From NCBI GenBank assembly GCA_964422185.1, contig CAYRAG010000018.1, forward strand, positions 1 to 33,012: a DNA stretch of 33,012 nt, given 5' to 3'. The translations under genes and the position numbers were made by a program. The notes under the pieces were generated by a model that was not told the origin of the DNA, searched no databases, and worked only from the letters and a program-made list of their open reading frames with translations. Positions within the stretch are counted from its first letter, which is position 1; each line of letters begins with the position of its first letter. The DNA comes from CALXCT01 sp964422185 (GTDB lineage Bacteria; Bacillota; Clostridia; Oscillospirales; Oscillospiraceae). Positions 7,203-14,303 of the stretch are shown piece after piece.

Positions 7203-7906
7203 AGATAGAGATCCTGTATCCCGAGATCTGCAATCTGTACGGGGATCTCGCCAATCCGAAGTACCTGGCGCGCTCCTGCGCCGCTGAGCTGGTCTGCACC
7301 TCGCTGAGCGAGAGGCCGAAATTCACGACGGAGGACATCGCCCTGGTGTGCATGTGCGGAACGACCGAGCGGGGCCAGTCCATCGCCCGGGACGCGCTGG
7401 CGCCCTATGCGCAGGAGCTCGAAAACCGCACAGCGGCGGGCGGCGTCACGCTGTTCACCGGAAATGCCCTGGAGATCCTCGGATCGTACCTCGAAACCGG
7501 GGACGGCGATCGCGAGGAGATGCTGGGGCTGTTTCCCATTCACGCCAGGCGGAACATGGAGCAGCGGTACAACTCGCTGTACCTCGGGAAGCTGGACGAC
7601 ATGGACATTGTCGGCTTCAAGAGCCAGTTCAGCCACTCCTACGGCGAGGCCGGCGGCGGCCTGTTCACGACAGTCCGCGGGGCGGGCCTGAATCCCGATG
7701 TCGTTCCGGAGGGCGTGCGCCGGAACAATCTCATGGCCACCTATGTCATCGGGCCTGTGGCGGTGCTGAATCCGCCTTTCGCGAAGTATCTGCTGCGGCT
7801 CATGGGGGTCGCGGAGCCGGAACTCGCCTTTGAGGAGGCCGCGGTGGACGCCTACAACCACCGGGTGCGGCAGTTTCAGGAGCCGGGCCGGGGGTTTGTC
7901 TATTAG
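7199..7906 (+). CDS. gatD: GatD-like type 1 glutamine amidotransferase homologue lacking the catalytic Cys and His
   Basis: In MurT-GatD, GatD hydrolyses glutamine and passes ammonia to MurT. The 235-residue product aligns by eye with GatD: EICNLYGDLANPKYL at the start, IVGFKSQFSHSYG in the middle, and ATYVIGPVAVLNPPFAKYLL near the end. The nucleophile elbow, CGGYQ.LG in GatD, reads FTGNALEILG here (85-95), with no Cys in any plausible alignment. The catalytic His of the YLHGP motif is Ile (YVIGP, I184). The frame is intact and of normal length, so this is a predicted non-hydrolysing homologue rather than a broken gene. The gene symbol reflects family and position, not proven activity. Confidence 0.8.
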   Translation: MKIEILYPEICNLYGDLANPKYLARSCAAELVCTSLSERPKFTTEDIALVCMCGTTERGQSIARDALAPYAQELENRTAAGGVTLFTGNALEILGSYLETGDGDREEMLGLFPIHARRNMEQRYNSLYLGKLDDMDIVGFKSQFSHSYGEAGGGLFTTVRGAGLNPDVVPEGVRRNNLMATYVIGPVAVLNPPFAKYLLRLMGVAEPELAFEEAAVDAYNHRVRQFQEPGRGFVY

Positions 7907-7970
7907 CGTGGATTCCCGGAGGGATCCTCCCCGCGGGCACCGGAGATGCTCAGAATTCCATCATTTACAG

Positions 7971-8024
7971 GACAGCCCGGGGGACGGGCGCCGGATCGGC
8001 GTGCGTCCCCCGGGCTGTCTGTTT
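7971..8024 (+). terminator. Strong terminator after gatD
   Basis: A perfect 16-base stem (7971-7986 with 8004-8019) around a 17-base loop, followed by TGTTTGC. The T-tract is weak but the stem is very stable. It separates murT-gatD from the hydrogenase operon. Confidence 0.65.
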
Positions 8025-8183
8025 GCGCTCAGGCCCGGTCAGCCGGGATCCGCGCCTGCCGCGCAATTCGCCTGGCGGATAGTCTTTATCGGCTCTCTGC
8101 ATGGATAAGGGAGGTTTGTAGTTTTAATAACAAAGAATTATCGAAATGCCGGGAATATCTGTCCGGTTTGCAACATTTCCCCC

Positions 8184-8212
8184 TTGCAATTGCGCCGGGT
8201 TGCCATTAAAAT
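8184..8212 (+). promoter_or_regulatory. Promoter of the hydrogenase operon
   Basis: -35 TTGCAA (8184-8189), 17-base spacer, -10 TAAAAT (8207-8212). No match to the redox repressor Rex operator was seen nearby. The interval 8025-8183 shows no gene. Confidence 0.6.
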
Positions 8213-8240
8213 ATAAGAAGTTATCCGCCTGTGCGCGGGG

Positions 8241-8309
8241 TGACCGGGCGGTTGGGGAACCCGGTACGGCGGCGTTCCAGCGGCCGGGGAGGAGCGAACC
8301 CGGCGGTCA
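8241..8309 (+). promoter_or_regulatory. Possible structured 5' leader of the hydrogenase operon
   Basis: TGACCG (8241-8246) and CGGTCA (8304-8309) can close a GC-rich domain that contains further short pairings such as CCGGG with CCCGG and a repeated GAACCCGG. It lies in the transcribed leader, just before the hndA ribosome binding site. Given the high GC content it may be chance. Confidence 0.25.
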
Positions 8310-8340
8310 TTTTCAGGTAATCTTTTGAGGAGGGATTTTG

Positions 8341-8832
8341 TTGAAGGTACAGTCGTCTGTTCCGTTTGCCGGAACACAGGAGCAAGCAGATGAGCTGATG
8401 AAGGTCATTGAGGATCTGAAAGACCAGGAAGGCTCTCTGATGCCGATCATGCAGAAAGCCCAGGAGATCTACGGGTATCTGCCCATTGAGGTGCAGATCA
8501 TGATTTCCGACGCCACCGGCCACCCCCTGGAGGAGATCTACGGTGTGGCCACATTCTACTCCATGTTCACGATGAATCCCAAGGGCAAGTATCGGATTTC
8601 CGTCTGCCTCGGCACCGCCTGCTATGTCAAGGGCGCGGGCAGCATTTTCGATGAGGTGCAGAAAGAACTGGGCATTCACGGCGGCGAGTGCACCCCCGAC
8701 GGCAAGTTCTCTCTGGACGCCGTCCGCTGCGTCGGCGCCTGCGGCCTGGCACCCGTGATGATGATCAACGACGATGTCTATGGCCGCCTGACCACAGATC
8801 GGATCGCCGGGATCCTCAAAAAGTATGAGTAA
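8341..8832 (+). CDS. hndA: NuoE/HndA-like [2Fe-2S] subunit of the NAD(P)-linked [FeFe] hydrogenase
   Basis: Thioredoxin-fold electron-transfer subunit that pairs with the flavin subunit. The sequence has the NuoE-type four-cysteine pattern, CLGTAC (C-x4-C) and then CVGAC (C-x3-C), and the EIYGVATFYSMF segment typical of the family. Two TTG codons are adjacent (8338 and 8341); I take 8341 because AGGAGG then sits 7 bases upstream, giving 163 residues. First gene of a four-gene operon with hndB, hndC and hndD, the arrangement known from the Desulfovibrio HndABCD enzyme and many clostridia. Confidence 0.92.
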   Translation: MKVQSSVPFAGTQEQADELMKVIEDLKDQEGSLMPIMQKAQEIYGYLPIEVQIMISDATGHPLEEIYGVATFYSMFTMNPKGKYRISVCLGTACYVKGAGSIFDEVQKELGIHGGECTPDGKFSLDAVRCVGACGLAPVMMINDDVYGRLTTDRIAGILKKYE

Positions 8833-8874
8833 CGCCTGGGACCACAGATTTGTGAATGAGGAGGACTTCAGATT

Positions 8875-9252
8875 ATGACCATTAAGACTTTGGAAGAGTT
8901 GAAACGCGTCCGCGACCAGTACAAAGATCGGGTCGGCATCCAGGACGCCGGTTCCAACCTGACCCGCGTGGTCGTGGGTATGGCCACCTGCGGGATTTCC
9001 AGCGGCGCCCGTCCGATTCTGAATAAAATGAGCGAAATGGTGAAAGAGAAAGGCCTGAGCAATGTGGAAGTGGTTCAGACCGGCTGCATCGGCCTGTGCC
9101 AGTACGAGCCCATTGTGGAAGTGATGGCCCCCGGCCAGGGGAAGGTCACCTACATCCGGATGACCCCCGAGAAGGCCGCGGAAGTGGTGGAGCAGCATCT
9201 GGTGAAGGGCGAGCCCGTGGCTGCCTACACCCTGAATGATGTGGATCTGTGA
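8875..9252 (+). CDS. hndB: HndB-like thioredoxin-fold ferredoxin subunit of the hydrogenase
   Basis: Small subunit (125 residues) of HndABCD-type hydrogenases, with a thioredoxin-like [2Fe-2S] ferredoxin fold. Visible cysteines are C39 (MATCGISSGA) and the C-x3-C pair at C71 and C75 (GCIGLC); a fourth cluster ligand is not obvious, so cluster binding should not be assumed from the family name. GAGGAGG precedes the ATG. It lies 42 bases after hndA, and its stop is 17 bases before the hndC start. Confidence 0.88.
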   Translation: MTIKTLEELKRVRDQYKDRVGIQDAGSNLTRVVVGMATCGISSGARPILNKMSEMVKEKGLSNVEVVQTGCIGLCQYEPIVEVMAPGQGKVTYIRMTPEKAAEVVEQHLVKGEPVAAYTLNDVDL

Positions 9253-9269
9253 GAGAGGGGGACGAGAGC

Positions 9270-10772
9270 ATGACGACACAGGTTAAAACGCTGGATCAAA
9301 CCAGGTTCTACAGCAAGCAGACCCGCATTGCGCTGCGCAACTGCGGTGTGATTGACCCGGAATCCATCGACGAGTACATCGCACGGGACGGCTACGAGGC
9401 GCTGGGCAAAGTGCTCACCAGCATGACCCCTGACGAGGTCATTCAGGTTCTGCTGGACTCCGGCCTGAGAGGCCGCGGCGGCGCCGGGTTCCCCACCGGA
9501 ATGAAGTGGAAATTCGCCTGCTCCAACCGGGGCCAGGTTGAGAAGTATGTCTGCTGCAACGCCGACGAGGGCGACCCCGGCGCGTTCATGGACCGTTCCG
9601 TTCTGGAGGGCGACCCCCATGTGGTTCTGGAGGCCATGGCCATCGCCGGCTACGCCATCGGATCCAATCAGGGCTATATCTACTGCCGCGCCGAGTACCC
9701 CATCGCGGTAAAGCGTCTGAATATCGCCATCAGCCAGGCCCGGGAATACGGACTTCTGGGCAAGGACATCTTCGGCACCGGCTTTGACTTCGACATTGAG
9801 GTTCGTCTGGGCGCCGGCGCGTTCGTCTGCGGCGAAGAGACCGCGCTGTTGACCTCCATCGAGGGCAAGCGCGGCGAGCCCCGGCCCCGTCCGCCGTTCC
9901 CCGCGGTCAAGGGCCTGTTCGGCAAGCCCACCATCCTGAACAATGTGGAGACCTGGGCCAATGTCCCCCGCATCATCCTGCAGGGCGCGGACTGGTTCGC
10001 GTCCATGGGCACGGAGAAGTCCAAGGGCACCAAGGTGTTCGCCCTGGGCGGCAAGATCACCAATACCGGTCTGGTGGAGATCCCCATGGGCACCACCCTG
10101 CGCACCATCGTGGAGGAGATCGGCGGCGGCATCCCCAACGGCAAGAAGTTCAAGGCCGCGCAGACCGGCGGACCTTCCGGCGGCTGCATTCCCGCGGAGC
10201 ACCTGGATGTGCCCATCGACTACGACAACCTGACTGCCATCGGCTCCATGATGGGTTCCGGCGGTATGATCATCATGGACGAGGACAACTGCATGGTGGA
10301 TATCGCCAAGTTCTTCCTCGGCTTCACCGTGGACGAGTCCTGCGGCAAGTGTACTCCCTGCCGGATCGGCACCCGCCGTATGCTGGAGATCCTGGAGAAG
10401 ATCACCGAGGGCAAGGGCAGCCTGGAGGATCTGGATAAGCTGGAGGCGCTCTGCTACCATGTCAAGGAGAACTCTCTCTGCGGCCTGGGCCAGACGGCGC
10501 CCAACCCCGTGCTGTCCACCCTGCGCTACTTCCGCGACGAGTATGTGGCGCATATCGTGGACAAGCGCTGCCCCGCCGGCGTCTGCAAGGCGCTGCTCAG
10601 CTATACCATCGACCCCGAGAAGTGCCGCGGCTGCACCCTGTGCGCCCGTCAGTGCCCGGCAGAGGCCATTTCCGGCACGGTCAAGCAGCCTCATGTCATC
10701 GACCAGGAGAAGTGCCTGAAGTGCGGCGCCTGCATGGACGCCTGCAAGTTCGGCGCCATCAGCAGGAAATAA
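9270..10772 (+). CDS. hndC: NuoF/HndC-like flavin and NAD(P)-binding hydrogenase subunit
   Basis: Diaphorase subunit that exchanges electrons between NAD(P)H and the iron-sulfur chain through FMN. Visible features are the glycine-rich nucleotide site GRGGAGFPTGMKW, the FMN/NADH region NADEGDPGAFMDRS, the [4Fe-4S] ligands CGKCTPC plus a downstream Cys (SLCGLGQ), and a C-terminal two-cluster ferredoxin domain (CRGCTLCARQCP and CLKCGACMDAC). I start at the ATG at 9270, behind AGGGGG, giving 500 residues; a GTG at 9249 overlapping the hndB stop is less likely. Such subunits occur in electron-bifurcating hydrogenases; bifurcation here is inferred from the operon type only. Confidence 0.94.
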   Translation: MTTQVKTLDQTRFYSKQTRIALRNCGVIDPESIDEYIARDGYEALGKVLTSMTPDEVIQVLLDSGLRGRGGAGFPTGMKWKFACSNRGQVEKYVCCNADEGDPGAFMDRSVLEGDPHVVLEAMAIAGYAIGSNQGYIYCRAEYPIAVKRLNIAISQAREYGLLGKDIFGTGFDFDIEVRLGAGAFVCGEETALLTSIEGKRGEPRPRPPFPAVKGLFGKPTILNNVETWANVPRIILQGADWFASMGTEKSKGTKVFALGGKITNTGLVEIPMGTTLRTIVEEIGGGIPNGKKFKAAQTGGPSGGCIPAEHLDVPIDYDNLTAIGSMMGSGGMIIMDEDNCMVDIAKFFLGFTVDESCGKCTPCRIGTRRMLEILEKITEGKGSLEDLDKLEALCYHVKENSLCGLGQTAPNPVLSTLRYFRDEYVAHIVDKRCPAGVCKALLSYTIDPEKCRGCTLCARQCPAEAISGTVKQPHVIDQEKCLKCGACMDACKFGAISRK

Positions 10773-10790
10773 GGGAGGGAGACCAGAACC

Positions 10791-12533
10791 ATGGATAATG
10801 TCACCATTAAAATTAACGGACGGGAGGTCAGCGCTCCCGCCGGCTCTACCATCATGGAGGCCGCCAAGCTGGCGGGCATCGACATCCCCAGCCTGTGCTA
10901 CATGAAGGAGATCAACGCCATCGGCGCGTGCCGCATCTGCATGGTTGAGGTCAAGGGCGCCAAGTCCCTTGTCACCGCCTGTGTCTATCCCATCAATGAG
11001 GGAATGGAAGTCTGGACCAGCACCCCCAAGGTCATTGAGGCCAGGAAGAAGACCCTGCAGCTGCTGCTTTCCAACCACAAGAAAGGCTGCCTGTCCTGCG
11101 TGCGCAGCGGCAACTGCGAACTGATGCAGCTGTGCCATAAGTACGGTGTGGATGACTCCCACTACTATGACGGCGAGATGACTCCGTCCGAGGTGGATGA
11201 CTCCGCTCCCCACATGATCCGCGACAACAGCAAGTGCATCCTCTGCCGCCGCTGCGTGGCCGTGTGCAGAGAGACCCAGGGCATCGGCGTTATCGGCCCG
11301 AACCAGCGCGGCTTCGCCACCCACATCGCCTCCCCGTTTGAGATGCCTCTGGCGGAGACCAGCTGCGTCTCCTGCGGCCAGTGCATCGCGGTGTGCCCCG
11401 TGGGCGCCCTGCGGGAGAAAGATTTCACGAAGGAAGTCTTCGCGGCCATCAACGACCCCGAGAAGGTCGTCCTGGTGCAGACGGCGCCCGCCGTCCGTGC
11501 GGCGCTGGGCGAGTGCTTCGGGCTGCCCATCGGCACGGATGTGCAGAACAAGATGGCGGCCGCGCTGCGCCGCCTGGGCTTCGACAAGGTGTTCGACACC
11601 AACTTCGGCGCCGACCTGACCATCATGGAGGAGGCCAACGAGCTGGTGGAGCGGGTGCAGAACGGCGGCGTGCTGCCCATGATTACCTCCTGCTCGCCCG
11701 GCTGGGTCAAGTTCTGCGAGCACTACTATCCCGACCTGATCCCCAATCTGTCCACCTGCAAGTCCCCGCAGCAGATGTTCGGCGCGGTGGCCAAGAGCTA
11801 CTGGGCGGAGAAGATGGGCGTGGATCCCAGGAATATCGTCATGGTGTCCATCATGCCCTGTACCGCCAAGAAGTTTGAGATCACCCGTCCGGATCAGGCG
11901 GCCAACGGCGTGCCTGATGTGGACTACGCCCTCACCACCCGCGAGCTGGGCCGCATGATTCAGCAGGCGGACATCAACTTCATGGCGCTCCCGGACGAGG
12001 AGTTTGACTCGCCTCTGGGCACCGGCACCGGCGCGGCCGTCATCTTCGGCGCCACCGGCGGCGTGATGGAAGCCGCGCTGCGTACCGCCGTGGAGACCAT
12101 CACCGGCGAGACTCTGGCCAGCCTGGACTTCACCGAGGTGCGCGGTGTGGCCGGCGTCAAGGAGGCCAGCTACACCGTGGGCGGCCTGACCGTCAAGGTG
12201 GCCGTAGCCTCCGGACTTGCCAACGCCCGTGTCCTGCTGGATAAGATCAGGAGCGGCGAGGCGGACTACACCTTCGTCGAGATCATGGCCTGCCCGGGCG
12301 GCTGCGTCAACGGCGGCGGCCAGCCCCAGGTGGCGTACGGTATCCGCAACTTCGTGGATATCCGCGCCGAGCGCGCCAGGGTGCTGTACAATCTGGACAA
12401 GGAGAACCCCATCCGCAAGTCCCACGAGAATCCCGACATCAAGGAGCTGTATGACAGCTATCTGGGCAAGCCCGGTTCCGAGAAAGCCCATCACCTGCTG
12501 CATACCAGCTATGTGGCCCGGACGGTCAACTGA
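10791..12533 (+). CDS. hndD: [FeFe] hydrogenase catalytic subunit, HndD-like
   Basis: Catalytic subunit that evolves or oxidises H2. Domain order over 580 residues: a plant-type [2Fe-2S] domain (C36, C47, C50, C64), a His-Cys3 [4Fe-4S] motif (H96, C100, C103, C109), a two-cluster ferredoxin domain (CILCRRCVAVC and CVSCGQCIAVC), and the H-cluster domain. The H-cluster motifs are TSCSPGW (299-305), MPCTAKKFE (355-363) and EIMACPGGCVNGGGQP (497-512). The first motif has Ser where many enzymes have a second Cys. The C-terminus resembles Clostridium pasteurianus hydrogenase I (RKSHENP). It lies 18 bases after hndC and is followed by a strong terminator. Confidence 0.96.
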   Translation: MDNVTIKINGREVSAPAGSTIMEAAKLAGIDIPSLCYMKEINAIGACRICMVEVKGAKSLVTACVYPINEGMEVWTSTPKVIEARKKTLQLLLSNHKKGCLSCVRSGNCELMQLCHKYGVDDSHYYDGEMTPSEVDDSAPHMIRDNSKCILCRRCVAVCRETQGIGVIGPNQRGFATHIASPFEMPLAETSCVSCGQCIAVCPVGALREKDFTKEVFAAINDPEKVVLVQTAPAVRAALGECFGLPIGTDVQNKMAAALRRLGFDKVFDTNFGADLTIMEEANELVERVQNGGVLPMITSCSPGWVKFCEHYYPDLIPNLSTCKSPQQMFGAVAKSYWAEKMGVDPRNIVMVSIMPCTAKKFEITRPDQAANGVPDVDYALTTRELGRMIQQADINFMALPDEEFDSPLGTGTGAAVIFGATGGVMEAALRTAVETITGETLASLDFTEVRGVAGVKEASYTVGGLTVKVAVASGLANARVLLDKIRSGEADYTFVEIMACPGGCVNGGGQPQVAYGIRNFVDIRAERARVLYNLDKENPIRKSHENPDIKELYDSYLGKPGSEKAHHLLHTSYVARTVN

Positions 12534-12565
12534 AGTCCGGAGCCCGGAATCAGCGTCTGAATGAC

Positions 12566-12609
12566 ACCGTGTGCGGAGACCGAAATGGCCTCCGCACACG
12601 GTATTTTTT
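12566..12609 (+). terminator. Intrinsic terminator of the hydrogenase operon
   Basis: A 13-base stem (12566-12578 with 12590-12602) around an 11-base loop, followed by ATTTTTTG. It is 32 bases past the hndD stop, between convergent genes. Confidence 0.92.
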
Positions 12610-12644
12610 GCGCCTGCCGCCGGGGATCCGGCCCGCTTCGCGCG

Positions 12645-14303
12645 TCAGCTCAGCCGCCCGCGCTCCACGGAGTAGACCCGGTCTGCGATGCGCATGGTGG
12701 ATTTGCGGTGGGAGACCAGCACCACCGTTTTGTTCTCCCGCGCCTCGTTCAGGGCTTTGAGGATGACCGCCTCATTCAGGCTGTCCAGGTTGCTGGTGGG
12801 CTCGTCCAGCAGCATCAGCGGCGCGTCGTGCAAAAACGCCTGGGCCAGCCCGATCCGCTGCCGCTCGCCGCCGGAGAGGGTGTCTCCCAGCTCGCCCACC
12901 GGGGTGTCATAGCCCTGGGGGAGGGACTGGATGAAGTCGTGGACGGACGCTTTCCGGCAGGCGGCCTCAATCTCCTCATCCGTGGCGTCCAGCCTGGCGA
13001 TGCGCAGGTTGTTGCGGATGCTGTCGTGGAACAGGTGGGTCTCCTGCGTCATATAGCTCTCCAGATCGCGCAGATTGCCGGTGTTGATCTCAGAGACATC
13101 GGTGCCGGACAGCCGGACGGAGCCCTCCTGCACATCCCAGAACCGCATGAACAGCTTTAACAGCGTGGACTTCCCGCTGCCGCTCTTCCCGGTGATTCCC
13201 ACAATCTCGCCCCGGGGGATCTCCGCGGACACATCCGAGAGCACCTCCTGCTGATCGTAGGAGAAAGTGACATGCTCCGCCTGTGCGCCGGTAAACCCGA
13301 CCTCCGGCCTGCCGGTGACTTCCTCCACCGCCGGGGTGTCGTCCAGAATGTCCAGCACCCGGTTTCCGGCGGCGATCGTGTTCTGCAGGGTGCTGCCCAG
13401 CGACGCCAGCGCCACGCTGGGCCCAAACGAGGAGAACAGCGCGATGGTGGGGATCAACACGCCGTCGAAGTCCACCAGGCCGCGCTGGTACAGCCCGGCG
13501 GAGACGAGGAGCATGGCGAGATCAAAGACCAGAATGACCGTGTTCGTGACCGCGGAGTTCAGGCCGGCGCCGCGCTTCATGCGCCACTCGTCGGCAGACA
13601 GCGCGTCGGTGCGCTCATTCATCTCCCGCAGCCGATCCTCGCCCCGGCCGTACTGCAGGGTCTCGGACAGGCCCCGCAGGCTGTCCAGCACGAAGCCGGA
13701 CAGGGCGCCGGATCCGTTCCGGAACCGTTCCCCGGCGTCGCCGCCGAGCCGGGAGACGGCCAGCGGGATCCCGATGCCGACCACCGCGTAGGCGCACAGC
13801 GCCAGCAGGCCCAGAATCCAGTGGTACGACCCGATGAACAGGCACAGCACCACGGTAAACAGCGCCGCGATGGCGATGGGGGAGATGGTGTGGGCGTAGA
13901 ACACCTCCAGCAGCTCGATGTCCGAGGTGATGACCGAGATGAGATCGCCCCTGTCCCGGCCCTCCAGTTTGGCCGGACAGAGTTTCCGCAGCGCCTGGAA
14001 CACCCTGTCCCGGATAATGGCCAGCAGCCGGAACGCGATATCGTGGTTGCAGGACTGCTCCGCGTACCGCATGGCGGCGCGCAGAACCGCCATGACACAG
14101 ACGGCGGCGAAGATCCAGCCGAGGGACAGCGGGGTGTCAAACCCCAGAAGATTCAACAGGGCGTAGCCGCCGGAGATGGTGATAAACGACGCGCACAGAT
14201 TGCCGATGAGCCCCATGCACACCGCCAGGATCATGATACCCACGAGCGGCTTCACCAGGACGATGAGCCGCGCCATGACCACAGGTCCGCTCCGCTTTTT
14301 CAT
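12645..14303 (-). CDS. ABC exporter, fused membrane and ATPase domains, CydC-like
   Basis: Half of a heterodimeric ABC exporter. The 552-residue product has an N-terminal six-helix membrane domain (about residues 10-300) and a C-terminal ATPase with Walker A GKSGSGKST, signature LSGGERQR, and Walker B LMLLDEPTSNLD. The closest family by general look is the CydC side of the thiol-exporting CydDC pair, but the substrate cannot be read from sequence. The ATG at 14301-14303 follows GGAGGGGG and overlaps the stop of the upstream partner gene (ATGA), so the two are co-translated. No cytochrome bd genes, the usual companions of cydDC, are in the window. Confidence 0.85.
   Translation of the reverse strand: MKKRSGPVVMARLIVLVKPLVGIMILAVCMGLIGNLCASFITISGGYALLNLLGFDTPLSLGWIFAAVCVMAVLRAAMRYAEQSCNHDIAFRLLAIIRDRVFQALRKLCPAKLEGRDRGDLISVITSDIELLEVFYAHTISPIAIAALFTVVLCLFIGSYHWILGLLALCAYAVVGIGIPLAVSRLGGDAGERFRNGSGALSGFVLDSLRGLSETLQYGRGEDRLREMNERTDALSADEWRMKRGAGLNSAVTNTVILVFDLAMLLVSAGLYQRGLVDFDGVLIPTIALFSSFGPSVALASLGSTLQNTIAAGNRVLDILDDTPAVEEVTGRPEVGFTGAQAEHVTFSYDQQEVLSDVSAEIPRGEIVGITGKSGSGKSTLLKLFMRFWDVQEGSVRLSGTDVSEINTGNLRDLESYMTQETHLFHDSIRNNLRIARLDATDEEIEAACRKASVHDFIQSLPQGYDTPVGELGDTLSGGERQRIGLAQAFLHDAPLMLLDEPTSNLDSLNEAVILKALNEARENKTVVLVSHRKSTMRIADRVYSVERGRLS

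Noticed and set aside
9225..12599. A very long open frame (over 1100 codons) on the minus strand, antisense to the hydrogenase genes.
   Set aside because: It is an artefact of high-GC codon use; it lacks recognisable domains and lies exactly opposite well-identified genes.
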